Below are positions 10,026-20,566 of a DNA stretch of 33,602 bases, one piece after another (position 1 is the first letter of the stretch; each line of letters opens with the position of its first letter). The DNA is from Microbacterium sp. Its GTDB lineage: Bacteria; Actinomycetota; Actinomycetes; Actinomycetales; Microbacteriaceae. A program made the translations under genes and the position numbers. Where the stretch lies: positions 1 through 33,602 of the forward strand of contig JAITLM010000041.1 in NCBI GenBank assembly GCA_031277885.1. The letters are read 5' to 3'. Under the pieces are notes generated by a model. That model did no database searches. It was not told the origin of the DNA and saw nothing but the letters and a program-made list of their open reading frames with translations.

Positions 10026-10754
10026 CTACCAGCGCCCGCGCGCCACGTTCAGCACGGCGATCGCGGCGGGGCCCGCGGTCGAGGTGCGCAGCACGGTGTC
10101 GCCGAGCAGGACGCGCTCCGCGCCGGCGGCGACCAGCCGTTCGATCTCCTCCGGCGCGATCCCGCCCTCGGGTCCGACGACCAGCACGAGGTCGCGCTCG
10201 TCCGGGATCAGGGCGGACAGCGCCTCGGGTGCCGTCGGATCCAGGATCAGCACGCGCTGCGTCACCGCACGGCGCGTCAAGTCTCCTGTCGTCTCGACCG
10301 CGGCGACCTCGGGGATCCACGAGCGGTGCGCCTGCTTGGCGGCCTCCCGCACGATGGTCGCCCAGCGTTCGCGGCCCTTCGCAGCCTTGGCGCCGTCCCA
10401 TCGGGAGACGCTGCGCGCGGCCTGCCACGGCACGATCTCGTCGACGCCGAGCTCGCACGCCGCCTGCACCGCGAGCTCGTCGCGGTCGCCCTTCGCGAGC
10501 GCCTGGACGAGCAGGATCCGAGGATCGGGACGGGGGTCCTCCCGGCGGGAGAGGATGCGCACCTCGACGAGGGCGGGAGCCGCCGAGGCGACCTCGCCCT
10601 CGAGCCAGGTGCCGGCGCCGTCGCCGAGCGTGATCGGCTCGCCGATCCGGACCCGCCGCACGACGGCCGCGTGCTTGGCCTCGGCGCCGGTGAGGGCGAC
10701 GAGGGATCCGGCCGCCGCCGCCGTCGCATCGGGCGTCACGAAGTGCAGGGCCAT
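10026..10754 (-). CDS. rsmE: 16S rRNA (uracil(1498)-N(3))-methyltransferase
   Basis: RsmE methylates N3 of U1498 in 16S rRNA using S-adenosylmethionine. The 242-residue protein is a SPOUT-fold enzyme: the knot motifs GPEGGIAPEE (194-203) and LGDTVLRTSTA (217-227) are clear, with LVQALAKGDRDE (82-93) of the core. The ATG lies 6 bases after the dnaJ stop, so both are probably on one message. rsmE directly downstream of dnaJ is the usual actinobacterial order. Confidence 0.96.
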   Translation of the reverse strand: MALHFVTPDATAAAAGSLVALTGAEAKHAAVVRRVRIGEPITLGDGAGTWLEGEVASAAPALVEVRILSRREDPRPDPRILLVQALAKGDRDELAVQAACELGVDEIVPWQAARSVSRWDGAKAAKGRERWATIVREAAKQAHRSWIPEVAAVETTGDLTRRAVTQRVLILDPTAPEALSALIPDERDLVLVVGPEGGIAPEEIERLVAAGAERVLLGDTVLRTSTAGPAAIAVLNVARGRW

Positions 10755-10760
10755 CGCGGA

Positions 10761-11870
10761 TCAGCCCCGGAAGCGGTCGCGCAGCTTGGAGAACAGCCCC
10801 TGGTGGAACTCGGCGAGCTTCGGCGCCGGCGCCTTGGTGCGCTTGGCGAAGTCCTCGATGAGCTGGCGCTCCTTGTGATCGAGCTTGGTCGGGGTGAGCA
10901 CCTGCACGCCCACGCGCAGGTCGCCGCGCTGGCTTCCGCGCAGCGGCGTGATCCCGCGGCCCTTGATCGTCAGCACGTCGCCCGACTGCAGGCCCTGGCG
11001 GATCTCCAGGTCCACGGATCCGTCCAGGGACTCGATCGTCGTCGTGGCGCCGAGGATGGCATCGCTCATCGCGACCTCGAGGGTCGCGAGCAGGTCGTCG
11101 CCGTCGCGACTGAACCGGGCGTGCGGGGAGACGGTCACCTCGACGTACAGGTCGCCGTTCGGACCGCCGGCGCGGCCGACCTCGCCGGATCCGGGCAGCT
11201 GCAGGCGCAGGCCGGTCTCGACGCCGGCCGGGATGTCGAGCCCGACCGTGCGGCGCGAACGCACCCGCCCCTGGCCGTTGCAGGTCTGGCACGGGAACGG
11301 GATCGTCGTGCCGAAGCCCTCGCAGGACCCGCAGGGAGCGGTCGTGATGACGTTGCCGAGCAGGCTGCGCACCTGCTGCTGGACGTGGCCGGAGCCGCCG
11401 CAGATGTCGCAGGTGACGGGCGAGGTGCCCTCCTGGCAGCAGGATCCCTGGCACGTCTCGCAGAGCACGGCCGTGTCCACCTCGATGTCGCGGTGCACGC
11501 CGAACACGACGTCGCCGAGTTCGAGCGTCACGCGCACGAGAGCGTCCTGTCCGCGTTCCCGGCGCGAGCGCGGACGGGCGGAGCGCGCCCCTCCGCCGCC
11601 GAAGAAGGTCTCGAAGATGTCGCCGAAGCCGCCGAACCCTCCGAAGCCGCCGTTGCCGTTCTGGTCGCCGCCCATGTCGTAGCGGCGCCGCGAGTCGGCA
11701 TCGCTCAGCACGTCGTAGGCGTGCGTGACGAGCTTGAACCGCTCCGCCGCATCCTCACTGGGGTTCACATCGGGGTGCAGCTGACGTGCGAGCCGCCGAT
11801 ACGCCTTCTTGATCTCATCCTCGCTCGCATCGCGCGAGACGCCGAGGACCTCGTAGTGATCCGTCACCAT
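10761..11870 (-). CDS. dnaJ: Chaperone DnaJ
   Basis: DnaJ delivers unfolded clients to DnaK and stimulates its ATPase. The 369 residues give a J domain (1-67; HPD at 32-34), a Gly/Phe-rich linker (about 68-95), a zinc domain with four CXXC motifs (about 137-200) and C-terminal substrate-binding domains. The first zinc motif reads CETCQGSCC rather than the usual CXXCXGXG, so it carries extra cysteines; the other three are regular ([24 protein letters not shown]). The hrcA-linked position marks it as the DnaJ2-type copy of Actinobacteria rather than the dnaK-grpE-linked copy. It starts 46 bases after hrcA and should share the CIRCE-controlled promoter. Confidence 0.97.
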   Translation of the reverse strand: MVTDHYEVLGVSRDASEDEIKKAYRRLARQLHPDVNPSEDAAERFKLVTHAYDVLSDADSRRRYDMGGDQNGNGGFGGFGGFGDIFETFFGGGGARSARPRSRRERGQDALVRVTLELGDVVFGVHRDIEVDTAVLCETCQGSCCQEGTSPVTCDICGGSGHVQQQVRSLLGNVITTAPCGSCEGFGTTIPFPCQTCNGQGRVRSRRTVGLDIPAGVETGLRLQLPGSGEVGRAGGPNGDLYVEVTVSPHARFSRDGDDLLATLEVAMSDAILGATTTIESLDGSVDLEIRQGLQSGDVLTIKGRGITPLRGSQRGDLRVGVQVLTPTKLDHKERQLIEDFAKRTKAPAPKLAEFHQGLFSKLRDRFRG

Positions 11871-11916
11871 CGCCTTTCCGGGCCGCCGGGCGGCGGCGCG
11901 TGTGTTCTGCGGCCGC

Positions 11917-12951
11917 TCAGCGGCCGGACTCGTCCTCTTCGAGCAGCCTCGACAGGTAGCGGGCCACGGCCCGCGCCGCCGCGAGATTGCTCGGGTAGTC
12001 CATCCGGGTCGGCCCCATCACGCCCACGCGTGCGGTGCCGCCGTGCGTCAGGTAGTCGCTCGCCACGATCGATGCCTCGCCGAGGCCGAAGGCGGCGTTC
12101 TCCGTGCCGATGCTCGCTGCGAGCCCGTGCTCGTCGACGCGCATCTCGCTCATCAGCCGCAGCAGCGTCACCTGCTCCTCGATCGCCTCGAGGAGGGGAT
12201 GGATGCTGCCGCGGAAGTCGTGCTCGCGGCGGGCGAGGGTCGCCGCCCCCGCCATCACCAGGCGCTCCTGGCGGAACTCCGCGAGCTCCTCCGCCACGGC
12301 ACGCAGCACGGCGGCGCGGGCGGCGTCGATCCGAGGGCCGTACGACGTGTCCGCCGCCGCCTCCACGCGCTCCGCGCCGCGGCGCACCGAGCGGCCGGTC
12401 AGCAGCTCGGTGATGACCGCGCGGAGCATCCCCAGCTCGGAGTCGTCCAGCTCGACCGGCAGCGGCACGATCCGCTGCGAGACGCCGCCCGCATCGGTGA
12501 CGAGCACGATCAGCAGCCGGTTCGGGGCGAGGGCGACGAGCTCGACGTGCGTGATGTGCGCCCGGGCGAAAGACGGGTACTGCGCGAGAGCGACCTGGCC
12601 CGTGAGCCGCGTGAGAACGCGCACGGTGCGCACCATGAGGTCGTCGAGGTCGGCGGGATCCGCGAGGAAGGCCGTGATCGCACTGCGCTGGGCCGCCGAG
12701 AGCGGCCGCACCTGCGCGAGATGGTCGACGAACACGCGATAGCCCTTGTCGGTCGGCACCCGCCCGGAGGAGGTGTGCGGCGCCGCGATGAGGTCCTCGT
12801 CCTCGAGCTGGGCCATGTCGTTGCGGATCGTCGCGGCGGACACGCCGAACGCGTGCCGCTCCACGATCGACTTGCTGCCGACCGGCTCATTCGTCTCGAC
12901 GTAGTCCTCGACGATGGCGCGGAGCACCTGGAGTCCGCGTTCTGAGACCAT
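11917..12951 (-). CDS. hrcA: Heat-inducible transcription repressor HrcA
   Basis: HrcA represses heat-shock genes by binding CIRCE operators; its folding depends on GroE in other bacteria. The 344-residue protein has the winged-helix N-terminus ([20 protein letters not shown], then [18 protein letters not shown] and [14 protein letters not shown]) and the HrcA C-terminal domain ending in [19 protein letters not shown]. The ATG at 12951 has a GGAGGA Shine-Dalgarno 4 bases upstream; the open frame further upstream runs through the CIRCE and promoter and was discarded. A CIRCE element directly in front means autoregulation. Confidence 0.97.
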   Translation of the reverse strand: MVSERGLQVLRAIVEDYVETNEPVGSKSIVERHAFGVSAATIRNDMAQLEDEDLIAAPHTSSGRVPTDKGYRVFVDHLAQVRPLSAAQRSAITAFLADPADLDDLMVRTVRVLTRLTGQVALAQYPSFARAHITHVELVALAPNRLLIVLVTDAGGVSQRIVPLPVELDDSELGMLRAVITELLTGRSVRRGAERVEAAADTSYGPRIDAARAAVLRAVAEELAEFRQERLVMAGAATLARREHDFRGSIHPLLEAIEEQVTLLRLMSEMRVDEHGLAASIGTENAAFGLGEASIVASDYLTHGGTARVGVMGPTRMDYPSNLAAARAVARYLSRLLEEDESGR

Positions 12952-12966
12952 CGCTCCTCCTCGCCG

Positions 12967-12993
12967 TTGGCACTCGTGCATCCTGAGTGCCAA
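12967..12993 (-). promoter_or_regulatory. CIRCE operator of the hrcA-dnaJ operon
   Basis: A perfect 9-base inverted repeat, TTGGCACTC and GAGTGCCAA, separated by 9 bases: the exact CIRCE geometry. It differs from the TTAGCACTC consensus only at the third base. It lies between the -10 box and the hrcA Shine-Dalgarno, so bound HrcA would block the promoter or early transcription. Confidence 0.95.
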
Positions 12994-12998
12994 TCCTA
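12993..12998 (-). promoter_or_regulatory. -10 box of the hrcA promoter
   Basis: TAGGAT abuts the CIRCE element (they share one base). The start of transcription would fall inside CIRCE, as in other HrcA-controlled promoters. No clear -35 is visible. Confidence 0.6.
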
Positions 12999-13006
12999 TC
13001 CTGCCG

Positions 13007-13030
13007 GGCCCTTCGACAGGCTCATGGGCC
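13007..13030. repeat. REP-like short inverted repeat
   Basis: GGCCC and GGGCC arms flank 14 bases containing CTTCGACAGGCTCA. A motif of this kind (CCTTCGACAGGCTCA) is remembered as a frequent intergenic sequence in related genomes; that is recollection, not a search. It lies in the divergent region between hrcA and the esterase gene. Confidence 0.4.
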
Positions 13031-13080
13031 GGACATGTCGGGGATCCGCAGCACCGCGGACCGGACATGCCGAGGATGCG
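13029..13080 (+). repeat. Two 20-base direct repeats before the esterase promoter
   Basis: CCGGACATGTCGGGGATCCG (13029-13048) and CCGGACATGCCGAGGATGCG (13061-13080) match at 17 of 20 positions, 32 bases apart, about three helix turns. The second copy covers the -35 position of the esterase promoter. This suggests paired operator sites; the binding protein is unknown. Confidence 0.45.
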
Positions 13081-13088
13081 GCTGTCCC

Positions 13089-13094
13089 TAGGAT
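13089..13094 (+). promoter_or_regulatory. -10 box, leaderless start of carboxylesterase gene
   Basis: TAGGAT lies 6 bases before the ATG at 13101; there is no Shine-Dalgarno. Confidence 0.6.
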
Positions 13095-13100
13095 GTGGCC

Positions 13101-14540
13101 ATGGACCAGGACCTCGTGCGCACCAGGATCTCCTCCGGCGAGCTGATCGGCCGGCGCAGCGACGGCATCGACCGGTATCTCGGCGTGCCGTACGCGGCGC
13201 CGCCCTTCGGAGAAGACCGCTTCCGTTCGCCCCGGCCCGCCGATGCCTGGTCCGCACCGCGCGATGCCGCGGCGTTCGGCCCGACCGCGCCGCAGCTGCC
13301 GTATGCCGGTGCGACCGCGGAGATACTCGGCAGCCTCCGCATCGCGGGAGAGGACATCCTCACCGCCAACGTCTGGTCTCCGTCGGGCGCGGACGGCGCC
13401 CCGGTGGTGCTGTGGATCCACGGCGGCGCCCTGGAGCGCGGCACGGCGGCGCTGTCGATGTACGACGGCACCGAGTTCGCGCGGGACGGCGTGGTGTTCG
13501 TCAGCGTCAACTACCGGCTGGGTTCCGAGGGCTTCTCCGTGCTGGCGGACGCGCCGCGCAACCTGGGCCTCCAGGACGTCGCGGCGGCTCTGCGCTGGGT
13601 GCGCGACGAGATCGCGGCGTTCGGCGGCGATCCGGGCCGGATCACCCTCATGGGCGAGTCCGCCGGCGGAGCGCTCGTCGCCGCGCTGCTGTCGCGACCG
13701 GACACGAGGGCGCTGGTGCGCGGCGGCATCGTGCAGTCCGGGCCGCTCGAGGCGCAGTCCCCCGAGCACGGCGGACGCGTGACCCGCCAGCTCGCGAAGC
13801 GGCTCGGGGTCGCGGCCACGCGGGAGGCGTTCGCGGCGCTCGCACCGGACGCCCTGCTCGAGGCTCGACGCGCCCAGTCCGCCGGCTCCTCCCCGCTCGG
13901 CGGAGCCCCCGGCTTCCAGCTCGTGCGGGATCCCGCGTCGCTGCCGCAGTCGCCGCACGAGGCGCTCGCTGACGCCGACGTGCCGCTCCTGATCGGCACC
14001 AACACCGACGAGTACCGGCTCTGGTTCCCCCCGGAGGCGGTGCGGGGCATCCGGCCGTCGAAGCTCCTGCTCGCGCGACTCGCGCTGCGGATCCCTGCCG
14101 CGGCCGCCAGAGCCGTGCGCGCCGACCATCCCGGCGCGAGCACCGGAGAGGTGTTCGGTCAGCTCGCCACGGATCTCCTGCTGCGCGCCCCGGCCACGAG
14201 GGCCGCCCGCACCCGCCCCGCCCCGACCTTCCTGTACGAGTTCTCCTGGCCCAGCCCCGTGCGCGATCTGCGCGCGGCGCATGCCCTCGAGATCCCGTTC
14301 GTGTTCGACCGCCTCCACGATCCGGAGAGCGCGAAGATCGCGGGGGCCGCTCCGCCGCAGGCGCTCGCCGCCGCGATGCACGACGCCTGGGTGCGCTTCA
14401 TCCGCGACGGGGATCCCGGCTGGCCGGCGTTCGATGCGCAGCGCACGGCAGCCCTGTTCGACGGCGCCGCCGCGGGCCCCCTCGTCGGACCGCAGCGGCG
14501 CACGGCCGTGGTGGATCTGCTCCCGGCCGAGAAGGGCTGA
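13101..14540 (+). CDS. Type-B carboxylesterase/lipase
   Basis: A 479-residue alpha/beta-hydrolase of the carboxylesterase type-B (COesterase) family, which cleaves carboxylic esters. Visible signatures: YLGVPYAAPPFGEDRF near the start, EDILTANVW (variant of the EDCLXLNV motif), the oxyanion-hole HGGALERG, the nucleophile elbow GESAGG with Ser187, the acidic residue in GTNTDEYRLWF, and the catalytic His in AHALEIPFVFD. No signal peptide, so it is cytosolic; the natural ester is unknown. ATG 13101 is preferred over GTG 13095 because the latter lies in the spacer after the -10 box. The gene has its own promoter, divergent from hrcA, and converges on hemW with a 16-base gap. Confidence 0.93.
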   Translation: MDQDLVRTRISSGELIGRRSDGIDRYLGVPYAAPPFGEDRFRSPRPADAWSAPRDAAAFGPTAPQLPYAGATAEILGSLRIAGEDILTANVWSPSGADGAPVVLWIHGGALERGTAALSMYDGTEFARDGVVFVSVNYRLGSEGFSVLADAPRNLGLQDVAAALRWVRDEIAAFGGDPGRITLMGESAGGALVAALLSRPDTRALVRGGIVQSGPLEAQSPEHGGRVTRQLAKRLGVAATREAFAALAPDALLEARRAQSAGSSPLGGAPGFQLVRDPASLPQSPHEALADADVPLLIGTNTDEYRLWFPPEAVRGIRPSKLLLARLALRIPAAAARAVRADHPGASTGEVFGQLATDLLLRAPATRAARTRPAPTFLYEFSWPSPVRDLRAAHALEIPFVFDRLHDPESAKIAGAAPPQALAAAMHDAWVRFIRDGDPGWPAFDAQRTAALFDGAAAGPLVGPQRRTAVVDLLPAEKG

Positions 14541-14556
14541 CGGCGGCGCGCCGCAC

Positions 14557-15792
14557 TCAGTCGGTCAGGGCGCGCACCACGGCATCGGCGAGCAGCCGTC
14601 CGCGCAGCGTGAGCACGAGCATGCCGCGCAGGGCGGCGCCGGGGTCGACCAGGCCGTCCGCGATGAGGCCCGCGACCCTGGTGCGCGCGTCGGCCGCGAT
14701 CGCGTCGAGGGGCATCCCCTCCGCCATCCGGGAGCGCAGCAGGATCCGCTCGAGCTGCGCGGCCTCGGCGTCGGGGCGCTCCGTGGCCGCGGCCGGAGAC
14801 TCCCCCGCCGCGAGCCGCTGCGCGTACGCGGCGGGATGCTTCACGTTCCACCAGCGCAGACCTCCGACATGGCTGTGGGCTCCGGGCCCGAAGCCCCACC
14901 AGTCCGTGCCCCGCCAGTAGGCCATGTTGTGCCGGGAGCGCTGGTCGGCGCCGCCGTGCGCCGCGGACCGGCGCGCCCAGTTGCTCACCTCGTACCAGTC
15001 GAATCCCGCCTCGCCCAGCAGGCCGTCGGCGAGCTCGTACATGTCCGCCTGCAGGTCGTCATCGGGAGCCGGCACTTCGCCGCGGCGGATCTGGCGGGCG
15101 AGCTTGGTGCCGTCCTCGATGATCAGCGCATAGGCCGAGATGTGGTCCGGATCCAGCCCGATCGCGGTCGTCAGCGAGGAGCGCCAGTCCTCGAGCGACT
15201 CCCCCGGCGCGCCGTAGATGAGGTCGACGCTGACCGCGAGTCCGGCGGCACGGGCCGCCTCGACGGCGGTGCGCACGTTCTCCGGCCGGTGCGTGCGGTC
15301 GAGCGCGGCGAGCACGTGCGGCACGGCGGACTGCATGCCGATCGACATCCGGGTCACGCCGGCCGCCGCGAGCTCCTCGGCGACCTCGGGCGTCACCGTG
15401 TCGGGGTTGGCCTCGACGGTCACCTCGGCGCGGTCGGCGATGCCGAACGCGTCGATCGCGGCGCCGAGCATGCGGCCGAGGTCGCCCGCCGGCAGCAGCG
15501 TGGGCGTGCCGCCCCCGAAGAACACCGTACTCAGCGGGCGCAGCGGACCGCGCTCGGCGAGCACCTCGCGAGCGAGGACGATCTCCTGGATCAGCGTGTC
15601 GGCGTACGCGTCCTGGCGCGCCCCGCGCAGCTCGGACGCGGTGTAGGTGTTGAAGTCGCAGTATCCGCAGCGCACCCGGCAGAACGGCACGTGCAGGTAT
15701 GCGGAGAACGCGGCATCCGGGTCGATCCGCAGATCGGCGGGCAGCCGGCCGTCCGCGGGAGCCGGATCCCCGAGCGGCAGGGGGCCGGCCAT
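14557..15792 (-). CDS. hemW: Radical SAM heme chaperone HemW
   Basis: HemW binds heme and a 4Fe-4S cluster and is a heme-trafficking protein often misnamed coproporphyrinogen oxidase. In the 411-residue protein the cluster motif is CRVRCGYCDF, with Cys38, Cys42 and Cys45; the CDF ending, without the fourth Cys of HemN, points to HemW. FFGGGTPTLL and EANPDT are radical-SAM core motifs, and HNMAYWRGTDWWGFGPGAHSH is family-typical (positions near 285-305). The ATG lies 13 bases after the DUF1990 stop, with only a weak ribosome site. hemW near lepA and hrcA is a conserved arrangement. Confidence 0.96.
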   Translation of the reverse strand: MAGPLPLGDPAPADGRLPADLRIDPDAAFSAYLHVPFCRVRCGYCDFNTYTASELRGARQDAYADTLIQEIVLAREVLAERGPLRPLSTVFFGGGTPTLLPAGDLGRMLGAAIDAFGIADRAEVTVEANPDTVTPEVAEELAAAGVTRMSIGMQSAVPHVLAALDRTHRPENVRTAVEAARAAGLAVSVDLIYGAPGESLEDWRSSLTTAIGLDPDHISAYALIIEDGTKLARQIRRGEVPAPDDDLQADMYELADGLLGEAGFDWYEVSNWARRSAAHGGADQRSRHNMAYWRGTDWWGFGPGAHSHVGGLRWWNVKHPAAYAQRLAAGESPAAATERPDAEAAQLERILLRSRMAEGMPLDAIAADARTRVAGLIADGLVDPGAALRGMLVLTLRGRLLADAVVRALTD

Positions 15793-15805
15793 CAGGACGA
15801 GACCA

Positions 15806-16456
15806 TCAGACGGGCGTCGCGTACAGCGGGGAGATCGCGCGCAGATACCGGGCGAAGAGCTCCCGACGGCGGCGCTTCACCAGATACGGGAGGGTCCGGT
15901 ACAGGAAGCTGTTGGGGCGGTCGAAGGCACGCACGGTGAACCACACCTCGTCGGCGTCGTTCCACTCGATGTCGAACGATTCCTCGCCGCTCACCACGGA
16001 TCCGGCTACGGTGCCCAGCACGAAGCCGATCCGGTGCGTCTGCTCGGTGACCGAGATCACCCGCAGCTCGGCGTCCGCGCGCATGCCGGAGACCCTGCCG
16101 TGCAGTTTCAGCGTCATCCCCGGTCCCGCCCAGGGCGTCCCGTCCTCGTCGTAGCGAGGCTCGACCTCGGTATGACTCGGGGCGATCGGAGCGCCCTCCG
16201 CGTCGAAGCTGACCCCCGCGTAGCCGGGACTCGAGGCCGGACGCACGTCCGTGAGCTGGAGACCCGCCGCACGCTGCGCCGTCCAGGAGAGCAGGGCGTC
16301 GCCGGCGGTGCGGAACCGCTCCTCGCCGCTGCCGAGCCGCCACGACTCCTCCGCGGGCACGCTGCGCTCCGGCGGATACTGCATCAGGTCGGGCGCGTGG
16401 GTCGCCCCCACGGCGGCATAGTCCACCGTTCCTTCTCGGAATGTCCCGCGACGCAT
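15806..16456 (-). CDS. DUF1990 (UPF0548) family protein
   Basis: A 216-residue protein of unknown function. The start motif (TVDYAAVGATHAPD) and the end part FTVRAFDRPNSFLYR followed by a basic RRRRELFARYLRA tail are the family's conserved blocks. There is no signal peptide or membrane helix. The ATG at 16456 is preceded by TAGTCT with a 7-base spacer and no Shine-Dalgarno, so the open frame upstream to 16591 is not translated. It probably forms a two-gene unit with hemW. Confidence 0.88.
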   Translation of the reverse strand: MRRGTFREGTVDYAAVGATHAPDLMQYPPERSVPAEESWRLGSGEERFRTAGDALLSWTAQRAAGLQLTDVRPASSPGYAGVSFDAEGAPIAPSHTEVEPRYDEDGTPWAGPGMTLKLHGRVSGMRADAELRVISVTEQTHRIGFVLGTVAGSVVSGEESFDIEWNDADEVWFTVRAFDRPNSFLYRTLPYLVKRRRRELFARYLRAISPLYATPV

Positions 16457-16463
16457 GACAACC

Positions 16464-16469
16464 AGACTA
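16464..16469 (-). promoter_or_regulatory. -10 box, leaderless start of DUF1990-hemW
   Basis: TAGTCT lies 7 bases before the ATG at 16456 with no ribosome binding site between. Confidence 0.6.
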
Positions 16470-16502
16470 CTGGCCGAGCCCGAAGGACTCATCCAGGTTC
16501 CC

Positions 16503-17438
16503 CTAAGGCTGGGATGCTGCTCGCGCGGGCGCGCGCGATCCTTCCTCCGCCCCGAGGGCGCTCGGATCCGCCGAGGGCGGGCGGTTGTCACCGAGTCGCA
16601 GCACCGACGCCGAGGCCCCGAGCGCCAGCCCGATCACGCCCGCCACGGAGAGCGGCTCCCCCAGCACGATCAACGCCGCGACGGCCGTGGCCGCGGGGAT
16701 GACGCTGAACAGGATCGACGCGGCATCGGCGCCGACCGCGCGCACGAGAGCTGAATAGAGCACGGTGCCGCCCAGGCCGATCGCGACGATCCCGCCGAGC
16801 AGCATCCAGGACGCGAGGCCCGCCGGCGGACGCGCGGGTTCCGTCAGCGCCAGAGCGCCCGCGACCGGCGCGGAGACGACGACGCCGATCAGGGTGAACA
16901 TCGCGGGATGGACCTGGCCCAGCGACCGTCCCTGCCAGAGGGCTCCGAGCGAGACCGCCAGGAGCGATCCGCCCACGGCGAGGATGACGGGACCGATCCG
17001 CGGATCCTCGAGCACGATCGGCAGGCAGGCGATGATCACCGCCGCCGCGCCGAGCGCGGTCGACGCCAGAGCCCTGCGCGAGGCGCGCCGGCGCAGGATC
17101 AGCCGCGACAGCAACGCCGTGACGACCGGGTTCATCGCGATGACGAGCGCCGTGAAACCCGCGCCCACGCCGTGCCCGAGCGCCCAGTAGGTGCCGACGA
17201 ACTGTCCGCCCTGCGACAGCAGACCGGCGCCCGCAGCGACCGCCAGGAGACGTCCTCGCGGAATCGGCGTGCGGAGCACGGCGCACACTACGAGCAGCAC
17301 GAGCACGGAGAGGGCGAATCGCAGCAGGAGCAGCAGGAACGGGCTCATCGTGCGCAGGGCGAGCGAGGTCAGCGCATAGTTCGTCGCGTAGAGCGCGACC
17401 ATGGTGCACGCGGAGACGGCGACGGTCGTTCTGGTCAT
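16503..17438 (-). CDS. EamA/DMT-family transporter
   Basis: A 311-residue integral membrane protein with about ten hydrophobic helices in two EamA repeats, as in the drug/metabolite transporter superfamily, often exporters of amino acids or metabolites. The second repeat contains GTVLYSALVRAVGADAAS and PAATAVAALIVLGEPLS, typical of EamA domains. The C-terminal 40 residues are hydrophilic. The substrate cannot be told. An ATCT-type -10 (GAATCT at 17445-17450) lies 6 bases before the ATG. It is divergent from a LysR-type regulator, its likely controller. Confidence 0.92.
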   Translation of the reverse strand: MTRTTVAVSACTMVALYATNYALTSLALRTMSPFLLLLLRFALSVLVLLVVCAVLRTPIPRGRLLAVAAGAGLLSQGGQFVGTYWALGHGVGAGFTALVIAMNPVVTALLSRLILRRRASRRALASTALGAAAVIIACLPIVLEDPRIGPVILAVGGSLLAVSLGALWQGRSLGQVHPAMFTLIGVVVSAPVAGALALTEPARPPAGLASWMLLGGIVAIGLGGTVLYSALVRAVGADAASILFSVIPAATAVAALIVLGEPLSVAGVIGLALGASASVLRLGDNRPPSADPSALGAEEGSRAPARAASQP

Positions 17439-17474
17439 GCCGCCAGATTCGTCGCTCGCCGCCGAGGCCCGTGC

Positions 17475-17498
17475 ATCTCATCACGAATCCTGATGGAT
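17475..17498. promoter_or_regulatory. Putative LysR operator between exporter and regulator
   Basis: CATCA (17479-17483) and TGATG (17491-17495) form a perfect inverted repeat with a 7-base centre; ATC and GAT flank it with a 1-base shift. The core TCACGAATCCTGA (17481-17493) fits the LysR T-N11-A box. It lies in the 97-base divergent region. Confidence 0.5.
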
Positions 17499-17535
17499 AC
17501 ACGCAGGCGCGGTCGCGGTGACGCAGGATGGATCC

Positions 17536-18357
17536 ATGAGCAGCATGGAGATCGCCGAGCTGCGCAGCCTCATCGCCGTCGCCGCCTTCGCGGGCGTCGG
17601 CCGGGCCGCGGCAGCGCTGCACCTCTCCCAGCCCACGGTCTCGGCCCACCTGCGCCGTCTCGAAGCCGCTCTCGGCCTGCCGCTCGTCGAGCGCCGCGGG
17701 CGCAGCATCGCGTTCACCGTCGCCGGGGAGTCGCTCGTGCGTGACGCGCACCGCATCGTCGCGCTGCACGACGAGGCCCTCGACCGGATCGTCGGGACGT
17801 CAGGAGAGGACATCGTGGTCGCGTCGACCGACATGGCCAACGCCTCGATCCTGCAGACGGTCACGCGGGTGCTCGCCGAGCGCCACCCCGAGCGGAGGGT
17901 CCGGTTCCGGTTCCACCGCACCGACAGCCTGCGCCGCTTCGTCCGCGCGCACACGGCCGACGTCGTGCTCGGCTACGGCGACCTCGGGCCCGGCCGCATC
18001 GACATCGGTCCGGTGCGGCTCGCCTGGTTCGGGGCCGCGGGAGCCGCCGCCGACGCCGGACTGGTCGTCTTCTCGCCGCCGTGCACTCTGCGCGACGCGA
18101 TCCTCGCCGCTCCGGCGGGCGCGCGACGCACGGTCGTGCGCGAGTGCCTCGATCTGTCCAGCGTGCTCGCGGCCGTGCGCTCCGGCGCGGGGATCACGGC
18201 GCTGCCGACCTTCCATCGGACCGAGTCGCAGCTCCGCGAGCTCGACCTGCCGGCTCCCGCGCCGCTCCCGCTGACGATGGTCGCGACCGAGCGCATCCCC
18301 GCGGGCACGAGGAACGCCCTGGTCGGGGAGCTCCGCCGCGCCGTCGCCGGCGGCTGA
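17536..18357 (+). CDS. LysR-family transcriptional regulator
   Basis: A 273-residue LysR-type regulator. The N-terminal helix-turn-helix reads AGVGRAAAALHLSQPTVSAH, followed by LRRLEAALGLPLVERRGR; the rest is a shortened but recognisable effector-binding domain (about 90-270), with SGAGITALPTF near the end. Starts considered: GTG 17518, ATG 17536 and ATG 17545. ATG 17536 is chosen because CAGGAT lies 6 bases upstream (leaderless pattern). It is divergent from the EamA transporter, the classical arrangement for control of that gene. It converges on lepA with a 10-base gap. Confidence 0.9.
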   Translation: MSSMEIAELRSLIAVAAFAGVGRAAAALHLSQPTVSAHLRRLEAALGLPLVERRGRSIAFTVAGESLVRDAHRIVALHDEALDRIVGTSGEDIVVASTDMANASILQTVTRVLAERHPERRVRFRFHRTDSLRRFVRAHTADVVLGYGDLGPGRIDIGPVRLAWFGAAGAAADAGLVVFSPPCTLRDAILAAPAGARRTVVRECLDLSSVLAAVRSGAGITALPTFHRTESQLRELDLPAPAPLPLTMVATERIPAGTRNALVGELRRAVAGG

Positions 18358-18367
18358 GGCCTGCGGC

Positions 18368-20221
<1,854 letters not shown>

Positions 20222-20566
20222 GGGGTCCTGAACGATGCGGGGTCCGGCGAGCGGATCGGGCTGGCCCGGACGGAACCGGGTATCCCGACGATTCTACGGG
20301 AGCGCCCGGCGCGGCCGCCCCGTGCGCCATTTCGGCCGGGTCGACGCCCCGGGTGAGGCGTGCCTCATCCCCCATCGCCTCCGGCCGGTGATAGTCTCGC
20401 GAAGTTGCCGCGCCCCGGAACCGGGTCTCAGCGGTGACTGCACTCCGTCCCGCGCTGCGCAGGTCGGAGCACCGTGTCACCGGTTCGGGTCGTGTTGATA
20501 TGGCATCGACCCAGCGCTGCGTCGGAGATCCCGCGCCGCGTCTGTGACAAGAGAGAGAACACCATC
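20222..20566. other. Divergent intergenic region, lepA / ABC operon
   Basis: These 345 bases hold no convincing gene. On the minus strand TAGAAT (20291-20296) is the likely lepA -10. On the plus strand TAGTCT (20392-20397) could be the -10 of the ABC operon, which would give a leader of about 165 bases. The 7-base arms GAACCGG (about 20419) and CCGGTTC (about 20479) could pair in that leader. No -35 box and no known operator were recognised. Confidence 0.5.
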
